From contig CP018227.1 of the NCBI GenBank assembly GCA_016865035.1, positions 1,954,001-2,018,000 on the forward strand: DNA of 64,000 nt, read 5' to 3'. This document shows, in pieces, positions 26,500 through 35,177 of the stretch; positions within the stretch are counted from its first letter, which is position 1, and every line of letters begins with the position of its first letter. A program made the translations under genes and the position numbers. The notes beneath the pieces are model-generated. The model did no database searches, was not told the DNA's origin, and saw only the letters and a program-made list of their open reading frames with translations. Source of the stretch: Kordiimonadales bacterium IMCC3096. Its GTDB lineage: Bacteria; Pseudomonadota; Alphaproteobacteria; Minwuiales; Minwuiaceae.

Positions 26500-27981
26500 A
26501 TGACGACCGAAACCAGTACCATCGCCGCCACACCGGCACCGTCGGCATCGGCACCGTCGGCATCGGCACCGTCGGCATCGGCACCGTCGGCATCGGCACC
26601 GTCGGCATCGGCACCGTCGGCATCGGCAATGGCCCGCACGGCGCGGACGCAGATGCTGCTGACCGCCCCGATCGGTCGCACCCTGCTGCGGCTCGCGGCA
26701 CCGAATGTGGTCGCCATGTTCGTCATGGCGGCGGTCAGCATCGCGGAGGGGTTCTTTGCCGGAGTGCTGGGAATCACCGCGCTGGCCGGACTGGCGCTGG
26801 TCTTCCCATTGGTCATGCTGACCCAGATGCTCTCCGCCGGGGCCATGGGCGGGGCCATCTCGGGGGCCATCGCGCGGGCACTGGGGAACAACGACCCGGA
26901 ACGGGCGGGCAGCCTGACCTGGGCTGCCTGGAGCATTGCCGTGTCGATTGCCGTCCTCTCGGCGGTCCTGATGGGCCTGTTCGGCCGGGATGTCTTCGAG
27001 CTGCTGGGGGGAGGCCCCGAAACGGTCGACGCGGCGCTGGCCTATGCCGGTGTCTTCTTCCCCGGCTGCATCACCATCTGGCTGTGCCATTCCTCCCTCA
27101 GCGTCATTCGCGGGTCCGGCAACATGGGCATCCCGTCGATGGTGCTCTTCCTGACTTCCCTCGGCTCCATCCCCATCGCCGGGACACTGGCGCTCGGCTG
27201 GGGACCGTTCCCGGCGCTGGGGATGCAGGGTCTGGCGGCCGGGCATGTGCTGGCCTATGGCATCGGTGCGATAGTCGCGCTCACCTTCGTCGGCTCCGGA
27301 CGGGTCGGATTCCTGATCAAGGGGCGGCTGCAGGGCCTGCGCCGGGACCTGTACCGCGACATTCTCAGCGTCGGCCTGATTGCCTCCCTCAGCACCATCC
27401 AGACCGTGCTCACGACCGTGCTGATGGTCGGCCTGGCCGGTCTGCACGGGCAGGCGGCGCTGGCCGGATACGGTCTGGGCGCGCGCCTCGAGTTCCTGAT
27501 GATCCCGGTTGTCTTCGGGATCGGCGCGGCCATGACGGCCATGGTCGGGGCCAATATCGGGGCAGGCAACAGGCCCCGTGCCCTGCGGGTGGCCTGGACC
27601 GGTTCCTTCGCGGCGGCAGTGATCGTCGGCAGCATCGGCGCGGTGCTCTCGCTCCAGCCCGATCTCTGGCTGCGCATCTTCCTGGATGCATCGGACACGG
27701 CGGCGCTGGAGGCGGGGCGCAGCTATTTCCGGACCGTCGCGCCGTTCTACTTCTTCTACGCCCTGGGCCTGGCGCTGTTCTTCGCCAGCCAGGGGGCAAG
27801 CCGCATGGTCTGGCCCATGATCGCCAGCATCTTCCGCATCGTCACCGCGCTCGGTACGGCCCTGTTCCTGACCCGGTCAATGGGGATGGGCGTGGCGGGC
27901 GTGTTCAGCGGTGTCGCGGCCGGCATGCTGGTCTACGGCATCCTCACCGCCCTGTCGGTACGCCTGACCCGCTGGCGTTGA
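26500..27981 (+). CDS. MATE family multidrug efflux transporter
   Basis: A 493-residue MATE transporter with 12 predicted membrane segments in two halves. Recognisable parts are APNVVAMFVMAAVSIAEGFF, LVFPLVMLTQMLSAGAMGGA and, in the second half, AALAGYGLGARLEFLMIPVVFGIGAAMTAMVG. It should export drugs or metabolites using H+ or Na+. The first 40 or so residues are unusual: six exact copies of the pentapeptide APSAS precede the first membrane domain. ATG 26629, just after the repeat, is an alternative start. It is divergent from the HxlR gene. A terminator for the opposite strand lies just after its stop. Confidence 0.92.
   Translation: MTTETSTIAATPAPSASAPSASAPSASAPSASAPSASAPSASAMARTARTQMLLTAPIGRTLLRLAAPNVVAMFVMAAVSIAEGFFAGVLGITALAGLALVFPLVMLTQMLSAGAMGGAISGAIARALGNNDPERAGSLTWAAWSIAVSIAVLSAVLMGLFGRDVFELLGGGPETVDAALAYAGVFFPGCITIWLCHSSLSVIRGSGNMGIPSMVLFLTSLGSIPIAGTLALGWGPFPALGMQGLAAGHVLAYGIGAIVALTFVGSGRVGFLIKGRLQGLRRDLYRDILSVGLIASLSTIQTVLTTVLMVGLAGLHGQAALAGYGLGARLEFLMIPVVFGIGAAMTAMVGANIGAGNRPRALRVAWTGSFAAAVIVGSIGAVLSLQPDLWLRIFLDASDTAALEAGRSYFRTVAPFYFFYALGLALFFASQGASRMVWPMIASIFRIVTALGTALFLTRSMGMGVAGVFSGVAAGMLVYGILTALSVRLTRWR
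26536..26625 (+). repeat. Six perfect 15-bp tandem repeats inside the MATE gene
   Basis: The unit GCACCGTCGGCATCG is repeated six times without a single change, encoding (APSAS)6 at the protein N-terminus. The 15-nt unit preserves frame, so copy-number change would alter length but not reading frame. Perfect identity suggests recent expansion. Confidence 0.97.
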
Positions 27982-28010
27982 GGTCGGTATCGGCGCTCGC
28001 ATTGATCCGC

Positions 28011-28044
28011 GCAAAGAAAAGGCCGGGGCATATCTGCCCCGGCC
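28011..28044 (-). terminator. Rho-independent terminator of carD
   Basis: Read on the minus strand, GGCCGGGGCA (with a 4-nt loop) pairs with TGCCCCGGCC over 10 bp and is followed by TTTTCTTTGC. It begins 30 nt after the carD stop. It also lies 30 nt after the MATE stop on the other strand and may serve both. Confidence 0.85.
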
Positions 28045-28074
28045 CTGTCCGTCACATCGCTGTCAGCCTGAGCG

Positions 28075-28620
28075 TCAGGTGGCGAGGAAGCGGTTCAGTT
28101 TCTCTTCGGCGTTCTCGTGGGCGATCTTTTCCACGGCGGCCAGTTCCCGCGTCAGCCGTTCCTTGGCGGCCTCGTAGATCTGGCGCTCCGAATAGGACTG
28201 GTCCGGCTGGTCCTCGTTGCGGTGCAGGTCGCGCACGACCTCCGCGATGGAGACCGGATCGCCCGAGTTGATCTTCGCCTCGTATTCCTGCGCGCGGCGC
28301 GACCACATGGTGCGCTTGACGCGCGCGCGTCCCTTCAGCGTATCCATCGCCTGCTTCATCAGCTTGGTGGAGGCGAGGGCGCGCATGCCGGTGGCCGTCG
28401 CCTTGGTCACGGGAACACGCAGGGTCATCTTCTCGTGCGGGAAATCGATGACAAAGAGCTGCAGCTTGAAACCGGAAATTTCCTGATCCTCGACAGCCGT
28501 GATCATGCCGACGCCGTGGGAGGGATAGACAACATAGTCATTGGCCTGAAATTCCAGCTTCGCCTTCTTCTTGCGCGGCGCAGCCTTGGCCCGGACCTCG
28601 GTAGAACTTGCTTCAGTCAT
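28075..28620 (-). CDS. carD: CarD family transcriptional regulator
   Basis: A 181-residue RNA-polymerase-binding regulator. After a basic, alanine-rich start (KAAPRKKKAKLEF) comes the RID domain: NDYVVYPSHGVGMITAVEDQEISG, then the DNA-binding helical domain with MTLRVPVTKATATGMRALAS and the MWSRRAQEYEAKINSGD segment. CarD stabilises open complexes at many promoters, notably rRNA promoters. The start at 28620 follows AAGGACTGAT; the open frame upstream to 28818 is not CarD-like. It is monocistronic, with a strong terminator. Confidence 0.95.
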   Translation of the reverse strand: MTEASSTEVRAKAAPRKKKAKLEFQANDYVVYPSHGVGMITAVEDQEISGFKLQLFVIDFPHEKMTLRVPVTKATATGMRALASTKLMKQAMDTLKGRARVKRTMWSRRAQEYEAKINSGDPVSIAEVVRDLHRNEDQPDQSYSERQIYEAAKERLTRELAAVEKIAHENAEEKLNRFLAT

Positions 28621-29018
28621 ATCAGTCCTTCTCTTTCTGCCGCTTCGGACACCCTGACGGTTCGAAGCGGTTCCTGTTCCGGTATCCCGAAACGGCAAGA
28701 CCCTGCCTGAACCCCCGGAAATGGCGGTTCCTTCGAGACAAGCGGAACATGCAAGGCCAGGTCTTCCGCCGGGCGCGCGGTCCAAAACTGGTGCCGACAC
28801 GAAAAAACGGGCCGCCATCAGCCGCCCGCCGGGTATCAGGTCACACAGATGCGCGCCCGCAGCTCCCTGACCGAGAAGTTATATAACACAAAAATGACAG
28901 ATCTCACAGTGCGGACTCGCATTCAGTGAACACAAATCCGCATGACCGGCCATGCGCGTTCACATGGCCGGGAGATCGTGTCCGCCCCCGCGTCGGCAGG
29001 GGACGTTCGTAGCAGGTG
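28621..29018 (-). promoter_or_regulatory. 398-nt intergenic region upstream of carD
   Basis: No credible gene is present. An AT-rich patch at 28878-28895 (on the minus strand TTTTTGTGTTATATAAC) is the best promoter candidate; TATAAC could be the -10, but no good -35 is visible. If used, it gives carD a leader of about 250 nt. The remaining part toward fdxA would be the fdxA 3' flank; a CCGGCCATG/CATGGCCGG inverted repeat at about 28946-28970 may end that transcript. Confidence 0.35.
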
Positions 29019-29357
29019 TCAGTCGCCGGCGCCGGGGTTGGCGCTGAAATGCTTCTCGAACTTGTCCGGCGTCTCGCGCCAGTCGTCCGCATCAGCAGGG
29101 CTTTCGCCCTTGCGGGTGATGTTCGGCCACTTCTCCGAATATTCCCGGTTCAGTTCCAGCCACTTGTCGGCTTCCGGATCGGTATCGGGCAGGATGGCCT
29201 CGATCGGGCACTCGGGCTCGCAGACGCCGCAATCGATGCATTCGTCGGGGTGGATCACCAGCATGTTCTCGCCCTCGTAGAAGCAATCCACCGGACAGAC
29301 TTCCACACAATCCTGGAACTTGCACTTGATGCAGTTCTCCGCGACGACATAAGGCAT
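29019..29357 (-). CDS. fdxA: 7Fe-8S ferredoxin FdxA
   Basis: A 112-residue ferredoxin. Cysteines in [17 protein letters not shown] (residues 9-25 region) bind one cluster and those in [12 protein letters not shown] the other, in the arrangement of the 3Fe-4S plus 4Fe-4S alphaproteobacterial FdxA type. The C-terminal 50 residues, rich in Trp/Glu/Lys, are also typical. AAGG precedes the ATG. It probably acts as a low-potential cytoplasmic electron carrier. The gene follows the terB-like gene on the same strand by 67 nt. Confidence 0.95.
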   Translation of the reverse strand: MPYVVAENCIKCKFQDCVEVCPVDCFYEGENMLVIHPDECIDCGVCEPECPIEAILPDTDPEADKWLELNREYSEKWPNITRKGESPADADDWRETPDKFEKHFSANPGAGD

Positions 29358-29424
29358 CTGCCTTCACTCCCCTTGGTTTTCCCCTGATGCACCGGTGACC
29401 CTTTCACCGGCTCTCAGGTATCAC

Positions 29425-29904
29425 TCAATCCGAACCGCCCTGAAGCCGTCCGGCGACGCGCTGCCGCGCCTCACCATTTTCCCTGTCGGAAACATAGATG
29501 AGGCCTCCGATGCGGCGCAACAGGTTGGCTTCATAGGCGTGCAATTCGCCGTCCGCAAGCACGACCTCCCAAAGCATCTCGATCACCTCCACGCGGCGTT
29601 CGGATGGATAGCCTTCCTTGATGGCGCGGGTGAAGGTGCTGATCTCGACGGCATTCTGCTGGCGCTTCTCGGCCACTTCGATCAGCGACGTGGTTTCGTC
29701 GGCCGTCAGCTTGAATTTCTCCGCCAGCACGCGGCGCACCGTCCTTTGCTCCTGCGCATCGAACTCACCGTCCAGGTGCGCGGCCTCGATCAGCAGGATC
29801 GCCGCCGCAAGCTGCAGGTCGTCGGGCGCGGTGCTGGCCGCATCGGCATCGCTTCCTCCACGCAGGCTTTCGAGCCATCGTGTCACGCGGTTCGTTGAGG
29901 CCAT
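29425..29904 (-). CDS. TerB/DjlA-like tellurite resistance domain protein
   Basis: A 159-residue helical protein of the TerB superfamily. The repeated acidic calcium-binding-like loops EAAHLDGEFDAQEQRTV (about residues 40-56) and VVLADGELHAYEANLLRRI (about 113-131) are the hallmark. Single TerB-domain proteins are common in alphaproteobacteria and mostly uncharacterised; tellurite resistance should not be inferred from the name. No ter operon surrounds it. Confidence 0.88.
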   Translation of the reverse strand: MASTNRVTRWLESLRGGSDADAASTAPDDLQLAAAILLIEAAHLDGEFDAQEQRTVRRVLAEKFKLTADETTSLIEVAEKRQQNAVEISTFTRAIKEGYPSERRVEVIEMLWEVVLADGELHAYEANLLRRIGGLIYVSDRENGEARQRVAGRLQGGSD

Positions 29905-29965
29905 TCGGAAATGTTCCTGAGTCCTGTGTTCAGCCAGTCATGTGCACGGACGACATATTGCCTGT

Positions 29966-30475
29966 TCAGAAAAGGCCAAGCGTGTCGATCTTCGAGAGTT
30001 CGCGCGGGTCGAGCGGGCGCTGGTCCGCGTCGCGCTTGTTGAACAGCACCAGATCGGTCAGCAGGGTGTTGACCTTCGCCAGGCTCTGCTCCTGCGCGGC
30101 GGCGAGATCGCGGATGCCCTCCGGCGGGGACATGGCCCCGGCAGACCGCAGCAGCGCCAGTTCGCCGCTGGTCGCGCCTTCCGGCCCGGTCCCTGTGACC
30201 GATGTGACGATGCGGCCATCCTGCCCGATGGCGACGGACGTGACGCGCTTGCCCGTGCGCGGCGCGGCGGTCTGCTGCACCCCGCCAGGTCCCGGCGGGC
30301 GCAGGTTGAAGTCAGGCGGCACAACAAGGGGGGAGAACACGGTCACCCGGCTTTCGTCCGGTGACGACTTGCTCAGACCCAGCGTGTCCTTCACCGTGTC
30401 ACAGCCGCCGACAACCAGCACCAGGGCCAGCACGGGCAGCAAACGGGTCAGGCGATTCTCAAGACTGCTTTTCAT
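29966..30475 (-). CDS. DUF3035-type lipoprotein
   Basis: A 169-residue lipoprotein starting at 30475, with lipobox VVGGC (Cys25). The sequence VFSPLVVPPDFNLRPPGPG is typical of the DUF3035 family (beta-barrel assembly-associated or otherwise uncharacterised lipoproteins) of alphaproteobacteria. Near the C-terminus is DLVLFNKRDADQRPLDPRELSKIDTLG. It overlaps the end of lspA by 17 nt, placing a lipoprotein directly behind the signal peptidase that processes lipoproteins. Family assignment is from N-terminal pattern only. Confidence 0.8.
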   Translation of the reverse strand: MKSSLENRLTRLLPVLALVLVVGGCDTVKDTLGLSKSSPDESRVTVFSPLVVPPDFNLRPPGPGGVQQTAAPRTGKRVTSVAIGQDGRIVTSVTGTGPEGATSGELALLRSAGAMSPPEGIRDLAAAQEQSLAKVNTLLTDLVLFNKRDADQRPLDPRELSKIDTLGLF

Positions 30476-30956
30476 GGCTGCCGTTTCTAGCGCCAAGACG
30501 GCGTCCGAACAAGGAATCCAGCAGCAGGATAGTCACTCCGCACGAAATTGCGATATCCGCCACGTTGAAAGCGGGCCAGTGCCAGCCCGCGACATGAAAG
30601 TCGAAGAAGTCCGCGACCTGTCCGTAATTGACCCGATCGATGGCATTTCCGATGGCCCCGCCGATCACGGCTGCGAGCGCCAGGCGCTGCCAGGGTCCTT
30701 CTGCCCGGCGCATCCAGAAGAACAGGAAGACGGAAACCACCACGTTCACACCTGCGAGGATCCAGCGTGTTTCCGTCGGGTCGCCCCCGAACAGGCCGAA
30801 GCTGACCCCCGGGTTCCAGACCATCACCAGATTGAAGAACGGGGTCAGGGTCAGCGTGGCAAAGTTCCGTGCGGCCATGACGTCGATCAGCCACGCCTTC
30901 GTGGCCTGATCGAGAACGATCAGAATGGCCGAGAATACCAGCGCGCGAGCGATCAT
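30459..30956 (-). CDS. lspA: Lipoprotein signal peptidase (signal peptidase II)
   Basis: A 165-residue inner-membrane aspartic protease with four membrane segments. The catalytic aspartates are in GNAIDRVNYGQVADFFDFH and FNVADIAISCGV; the ILVLDQATKAWL motif marks the N-terminal region and LVMVWNPGVSFGLF the conserved NxGxAFG-type segment. I chose ATG 30956. It cleaves prolipoproteins before the lipidated cysteine, such as the DUF3035 protein encoded next. Upstream it is divergent from the CoA-transferase gene. Confidence 0.95.
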   Translation of the reverse strand: MIARALVFSAILIVLDQATKAWLIDVMAARNFATLTLTPFFNLVMVWNPGVSFGLFGGDPTETRWILAGVNVVVSVFLFFWMRRAEGPWQRLALAAVIGGAIGNAIDRVNYGQVADFFDFHVAGWHWPAFNVADIAISCGVTILLLDSLFGRRLGARNGSHEKQS

Positions 30957-31090
30957 TGCGGATCCAGAAGACAGGGCAAGCTGCTGCTGACAGTTGGCCC
31001 CGGCAAGGCGTCCGGTCAAGCCCCTTCTCCTTCGTGGCGGCAGAGTCCATCATGCGGTCTGTGATTGAACGACCCTGGGGAGGATCGGAC

Positions 31091-32320
31091 TTGGCTCACG
31101 CCCATGTGCTGGACGGCATTCGCGTACTCGATTTCACACAGTTCATTGCCGGCCCGGCCTGCACCCGCCTGATGGCGGAGATGGGCGCGGACGTGGTCAA
31201 GCTGGAGCATGCGCCGGGGGGCGATCTCTGCCGCGTGCTGCCGGTGATCAAGAACGGCCGGTCGGGCTACTTCGTGCAGCACAACCAGGGCAAGCGTTCG
31301 GTCTGCCTCGACATGCGTTCGGCCGAGGGCAAGGCGATCATCCGCGACCTGATCGCCTGGGCAGACGTGGTGGTGGAGAATTTCTCGCCCGGCGTGATCG
31401 ACCGGATGGGATTCGGCTGGGCGCAGGTTCACGCCATCAATCCCTCCGCCATCATGTGCTCGATCTCCGCCTTCGGGCAAAGCGGGCCGCTGCATCAGCT
31501 GGTCGGCTTCGACTATATCGCCCAGGCCTATGCCGGTGTGACCTCCATGATCGGGGACCCGGACGGGCCGCCGCCGATCGTCGGGCTGGCCATCGGGGAC
31601 ATGGGCACGGCGATCACCTCGCTGGCGGCCATCAACGGGGCGCTGTTCCATCGGGAACGGTCACGGGGTGACGGGCCGGGCAAGGGCCAGCATCTCGATA
31701 TTTCCCTGCTGGATTTCTACTTCCACTGCCACGAGATCAATGTGGAGGTACATTCCCTGAGCGGTGGCGAGGTCCAGCCGCACCGCACCGGCAGCCATCA
31801 CGCGATGGTGGCTCCCATCGGCATCTTCCGGGCAAGGACAGGCTATCTGGTGGTGGTGGCGCTGGGGGACCAGTGGGGCCGGGTGTGCAGGGCCATGGGA
31901 CGCGAGGACCTGATCGAGGACCCGCGATTCGTCGATGGACCGGCGCGAATGGCGAATCAGGCTGAACTGATCGCCGTGATCGAGGGGTGGCTGGGCAGCC
32001 TGGAATCCGATGAGGCCGGAATCGAGGCGCTGCAGGCGCAGAGAGTGCCCTGCGCCCCGGTCCTGAGCGTCGCCGACGCCATGCGCCTCCCGCACCTGAT
32101 CGAGCGCGGCACGGTACGCCAGATCGACGACAGGGGCGTCGGGCCGATGGCCATCACCGGCAATCCGCTGCGCTATTCGGACTTCCCCGAACCCCTTGAC
32201 CTGACGGCGCCCTTTCTGGGCGAGCACAATGCTGCGGTCCTGGAGGGTGACCTGGGCATGTCGGCGGCAGATGTCGCGCGGCTACAGACCAGCGGGGTGC
32301 TGCACGCCGAACGGCGGTAG
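31091..32320 (+). CDS. CaiB/BaiF family (class III) CoA-transferase
   Basis: About 409 residues from a TTG at 31091, which has an ideal GGGGAGG 7 nt upstream; ATG 31052 is an in-frame alternative with no ribosome site. The N-terminus LDGIRVLDFTQFIAGPACTRLMAEMGADVVKLE is the family signature, and GLAIGDMGTAITSLAAINGALFHRE carries the active-site aspartate that forms the acyl anhydride. Class III enzymes move CoA between carboxylic acids (formyl, carnitine, succinyl, mesaconyl and others). Substrate cannot be assigned. A strong hairpin directly follows the stop. Confidence 0.9.
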   Translation: MAHAHVLDGIRVLDFTQFIAGPACTRLMAEMGADVVKLEHAPGGDLCRVLPVIKNGRSGYFVQHNQGKRSVCLDMRSAEGKAIIRDLIAWADVVVENFSPGVIDRMGFGWAQVHAINPSAIMCSISAFGQSGPLHQLVGFDYIAQAYAGVTSMIGDPDGPPPIVGLAIGDMGTAITSLAAINGALFHRERSRGDGPGKGQHLDISLLDFYFHCHEINVEVHSLSGGEVQPHRTGSHHAMVAPIGIFRARTGYLVVVALGDQWGRVCRAMGREDLIEDPRFVDGPARMANQAELIAVIEGWLGSLESDEAGIEALQAQRVPCAPVLSVADAMRLPHLIERGTVRQIDDRGVGPMAITGNPLRYSDFPEPLDLTAPFLGEHNAAVLEGDLGMSAADVARLQTSGVLHAERR

Positions 32321-32357
32321 CGGGTACGCTTCCCCGGGTTGGGGGGAAGCATACCCG
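32321..32357. terminator. Bidirectional terminator hairpin
   Basis: CGGGTACGCTTCCCC (32321-32335) pairs with GGGGAAGCATACCCG (32343-32357) with a single mismatch and a 7-nt loop. It lies exactly between the convergent CoA-transferase and quinone oxidoreductase genes, so it can serve both transcripts. Confidence 0.7.
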
Positions 32358-32364
32358 TTCCGGT

Positions 32365-33345
32365 TCAGCGGACGTTGACGATCACCTTGCCGGTGGCCTT
32401 GCGGGCGGCGAGGGCCTTCATGGCGTCCGGTGCCTGCTCCAGCGGGAAGGTCATGGAGACATGCGGGCGCAGCTTGCCCTCCGCGCACCAGTCCAGCAGC
32501 GTGCCGAACTGGCTGCGGCATTCCTCTGGATTCCGCTCCGTCCAGGCACCCCAGAACACGCCGACGATCTGGCACTGCTTCAGCAGCACCAGGTTCGCCT
32601 TCGCCTCCGGAATGCGTCCTGATGCGAACCCGATCACCAGCAGACGGCCGCCCCAGTTGATGCAGCGCAGTGATTCGTCGAAGGCGTCACCGCCGACCGG
32701 ATCGTAGATCACGTCCGCGCCCTGGCCGCCGGTCAGTTCCTTGACCTTGTCGCGGATCGAATGTTCGGAATAGTTGAAGACGTGATCGGCGCCATATTCC
32801 TTCACGATGTCCATCTTCGCGTCCGAACCGACCGTGCCGATCACCGTCGCGCCCATGCGCTTGCCCAGTTCCACGGCGTTCAGACCGACACCGCCGGAGG
32901 CACCATGGACCAGCAGCACCTCGCCCGGCTTCAGTTCGCCCCGGTCCTTCAGCGCGTGATAGGTCGTGCCATAGGTGACCGGGAAACCGGCCGCCTGTTC
33001 GAAGGTCACGCCATCGGGCAGCAGGAATGTCTTCGCTGCTGTCGCGATCGCCTGCTCGGCATAGCCGCCGCCCATGCTGGTCATCGCCATCACCCGGTCG
33101 CCGGGCTTGAAACCGCTCACGCCCTCACCGACAGCCGAGATGACGCCGCCGACTTCCATGCCGGGGGAAAAGGGGAACGCCGGCTTGAACTGGTACTTGC
33201 CGGCAATCATCAGCAGGTCGGGGAAGTTCACCCCGGCGCAATGCACATCAATCCGGACCTCCCCGGCACCCGGCTCCGGCGAAGCCACATCCTCCAGCTT
33301 CAGATCATCGGGTCCGCACCATTCGTGACACAGCATCGCCTTCAT
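32365..33345 (-). CDS. NADPH:quinone oxidoreductase (zeta-crystallin-type MDR)
   Basis: A 326-residue zinc-free medium-chain reductase. GVNFPDLLMIAGKYQFKPAFPF is typical of the family N-terminus; the cofactor fold shows VLLVHGASGGVGLNAVELGKRMGATVIGTVGS, and no structural zinc cysteines are present. It reduces quinones or alpha,beta-unsaturated carbonyls with NADPH. A paralogue with the same architecture is at 37313-38302. In the window both neighbour acyl-CoA metabolism genes. Confidence 0.92.
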   Translation of the reverse strand: MKAMLCHEWCGPDDLKLEDVASPEPGAGEVRIDVHCAGVNFPDLLMIAGKYQFKPAFPFSPGMEVGGVISAVGEGVSGFKPGDRVMAMTSMGGGYAEQAIATAAKTFLLPDGVTFEQAAGFPVTYGTTYHALKDRGELKPGEVLLVHGASGGVGLNAVELGKRMGATVIGTVGSDAKMDIVKEYGADHVFNYSEHSIRDKVKELTGGQGADVIYDPVGGDAFDESLRCINWGGRLLVIGFASGRIPEAKANLVLLKQCQIVGVFWGAWTERNPEECRSQFGTLLDWCAEGKLRPHVSMTFPLEQAPDAMKALAARKATGKVIVNVR

Positions 33346-33554
33346 CGCGTCTTCTCCCCTTGCGTTTGCATCTGCTGCCCGATGACGTAGCCCGCACGTC
33401 CGGTCACGGCAAGGTGGTGGGCAGGTTCCCCTGCGTAAAATCCCGTTGTTTCACCGAAAATCCCCTGATTCGGGCGATTCCGGTTGAACACCCGGCCAAT
33501 TCGCTTTGGGATGCAGGGCGAAGCAGAACCCGAGATAACAGGGAGATCCAGAGA

Positions 33555-34337
33555 ATGCGGTTCCTGAAACATCTGACCCTCACCGCTGCGGCGCTGGCCA
33601 CGGCTGCAGCCCTTTCCTCCGCCCAGGCCGACGGCATGAAGCTGAAGATCGGCACGGAGGGCGCATATCCTCCGTTCAACAATCTGACCGCGGACGGAAA
33701 GCTGGAGGGCTTCGACATCGATATTGCCAAGGCGCTCTGTGCCGAGATGAAGGCCGAATGCACCTTCGTCACCCAGGACTGGGACGGCATCATCCCGGCC
33801 CTGCAGGCGGGCAAGTACGACGCGATCATCGCCTCCATGTCGATCACGGACGAGCGCAAGAAGAAGGTCGATTTCACCGAGAAGTACTACAACACGCCCC
33901 CGGCCATCGCGGTGCCGAAGGATTCGGCGCTGAAGGGCACCAGCCCCGCCGATCTGGCCGATGCCGCCATCGGGGTGCAGGGTTCCACCACCCATTCCAA
34001 CTTCGCCGAGGCGAAATACACCGACAGCACGATCCGCGGCTATCCGACGGCTGACGAGTACAAGCTGGACATCGACAGCGGTCGCCTGGACGCGGTGATG
34101 GATGATGTCACCGTGCTGCAGGAATGGCTCGACAGTGCGGATGGTGCCTGCTGCAAGCTGCTGGGCACGATCACGCCGGACCCGACCATCCATGGTGAGG
34201 GTGCCGGTATCGCCATCCGCAAGGGCGAGACCGAACTGGCGCAGAAGTTCAATGCCGCGATCAAGGCGATCCGCGCCAATGGTGTCTACAAGTCGATCAA
34301 CGACAAGTACTTCACGTTCGACGCCTACGGAGGCTGA
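33555..34337 (+). CDS. Polar amino acid ABC transporter substrate-binding protein (HisJ/ArgT-like)
   Basis: A 260-residue periplasmic binding protein. Signal peptide MRFLKHLTLTAAALATAAALSSAQA; then LKIGTEGAYPPFNNLTADGKLEGFDIDIAKALC, the SBP family 3 signature, DWDGIIPALQAGKYDAIIASMSIT and the GVQGSTTHSNFAE hinge. This pattern fits the Lys/Arg/Orn/His-binding group. The start ATG at 33555 follows AGGGAGA; the upstream open frame is not homologous. It heads an operon with two permease genes. Confidence 0.92.
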   Translation: MRFLKHLTLTAAALATAAALSSAQADGMKLKIGTEGAYPPFNNLTADGKLEGFDIDIAKALCAEMKAECTFVTQDWDGIIPALQAGKYDAIIASMSITDERKKKVDFTEKYYNTPPAIAVPKDSALKGTSPADLADAAIGVQGSTTHSNFAEAKYTDSTIRGYPTADEYKLDIDSGRLDAVMDDVTVLQEWLDSADGACCKLLGTITPDPTIHGEGAGIAIRKGETELAQKFNAAIKAIRANGVYKSINDKYFTFDAYGG

Positions 34338-34463
34338 ACGGACCGGATGTGCCTGATGGCGGGCACAGCATGATGCAGGCCACCGCGCCTGTGACCAGCC
34401 TCGCCCCACGCCTGACCGGGCGTCGGGTGAGGCCTGGTCCGTCTGCCGTGCGGCGGTGCCAGC

Positions 34464-35177
34464 ATGGATGAGATACTCGCCCTGCTGAGCCTCAGCGATA
34501 CCGGCTGGGGCGACGAGATCGCCTCCGGTGTGGGCGTCACCATCTCGCTGGCGCTGGCCACCCTGCCGCTGGGCCTGCTGATCGGTTTCTTCGTGGCGCT
34601 GGCCAAGCAGTCGGAGGAACCGACGCTGCGGCTGGCGGGCAATATCTACACGACTGTCTTTCGCGGACTGCCGGAACTGCTGACCCTGTTCCTGGTCTAT
34701 TTCGGCGCCCAGATCGGCATCCGCCAGCTGCTGCTGGCGATGGGCAGCGAGACGACGATAGAGATCAACAGCTTCCTCGCCGGCATGGTGGCGCTGGGGC
34801 TGGTCTTTTCCTCCTTCTCCAGCGAGGTCTTCCTGTCCGCCTTCCGCGCCATCCCGCGCGGACAGTACGAGGGCGGTCATGCCATCGGCCTGTCGCGGTT
34901 CCAGACCATGCGCCTGATCATCCTGCCGCAGCTGATCCGCATCGCGCTGCCCGGACTGAGCAACCTCTGGATGATCCTGCTGAAGGATACGGCGCTGGTC
35001 AGCGTCATCGGCCTGTCCGACATCATCCGCCAGACCGGCATCGCCGCACGGGTGACCAAGGAAGCCTTCCTGTTCTTCGGTGTCGCCTGTCTGCTCTATC
35101 TGGCGCTGGCGATCCTCTCGTCCATCGCCATTGGCGCGATCAATCACTGGGCCGCCAGGGGGGATGCCCCCCGATGA
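34464..35177 (+). CDS. Amino acid ABC transporter permease (HisQ-like)
   Basis: A 237-residue permease with about five membrane segments. GVGVTISLALATLPLGLLIG is the N-terminal signature of the HisQM family and the EAA loop EGGHAIGLSRFQTMRLIILPQ lies at about residue 135. Its stop overlaps the next permease start by 4 nt (ATGA). A 126-nt gap separates it from the binding protein. Confidence 0.92.
   Translation: MDEILALLSLSDTGWGDEIASGVGVTISLALATLPLGLLIGFFVALAKQSEEPTLRLAGNIYTTVFRGLPELLTLFLVYFGAQIGIRQLLLAMGSETTIEINSFLAGMVALGLVFSSFSSEVFLSAFRAIPRGQYEGGHAIGLSRFQTMRLIILPQLIRIALPGLSNLWMILLKDTALVSVIGLSDIIRQTGIAARVTKEAFLFFGVACLLYLALAILSSIAIGAINHWAARGDAPR

Noticed and set aside
26536-26625. CRISPR-like array
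   Set aside because: The 15-bp units are contiguous without spacers and code in frame.
26536-26625. Phase-variable on/off switch
   Set aside because: A 15-nt unit does not shift the reading frame, so slippage cannot switch the gene off.
26329-27447. Antisense frame of 372 codons over the MATE gene
   Set aside because: Arg/Gly/His/Gln-rich translation typical of GC-rich shadow frames; the tandem repeat gives a (CRCRR)-like tract.
29425-29904. Tellurite resistance operon
   Set aside because: Only a lone TerB-domain gene; no terACDEZ neighbours.
33342-35147. Antisense frame of 601 codons over the ABC transporter genes
   Set aside because: Low-complexity Gln/Arg/His content; the plus strand encodes clear homologues.
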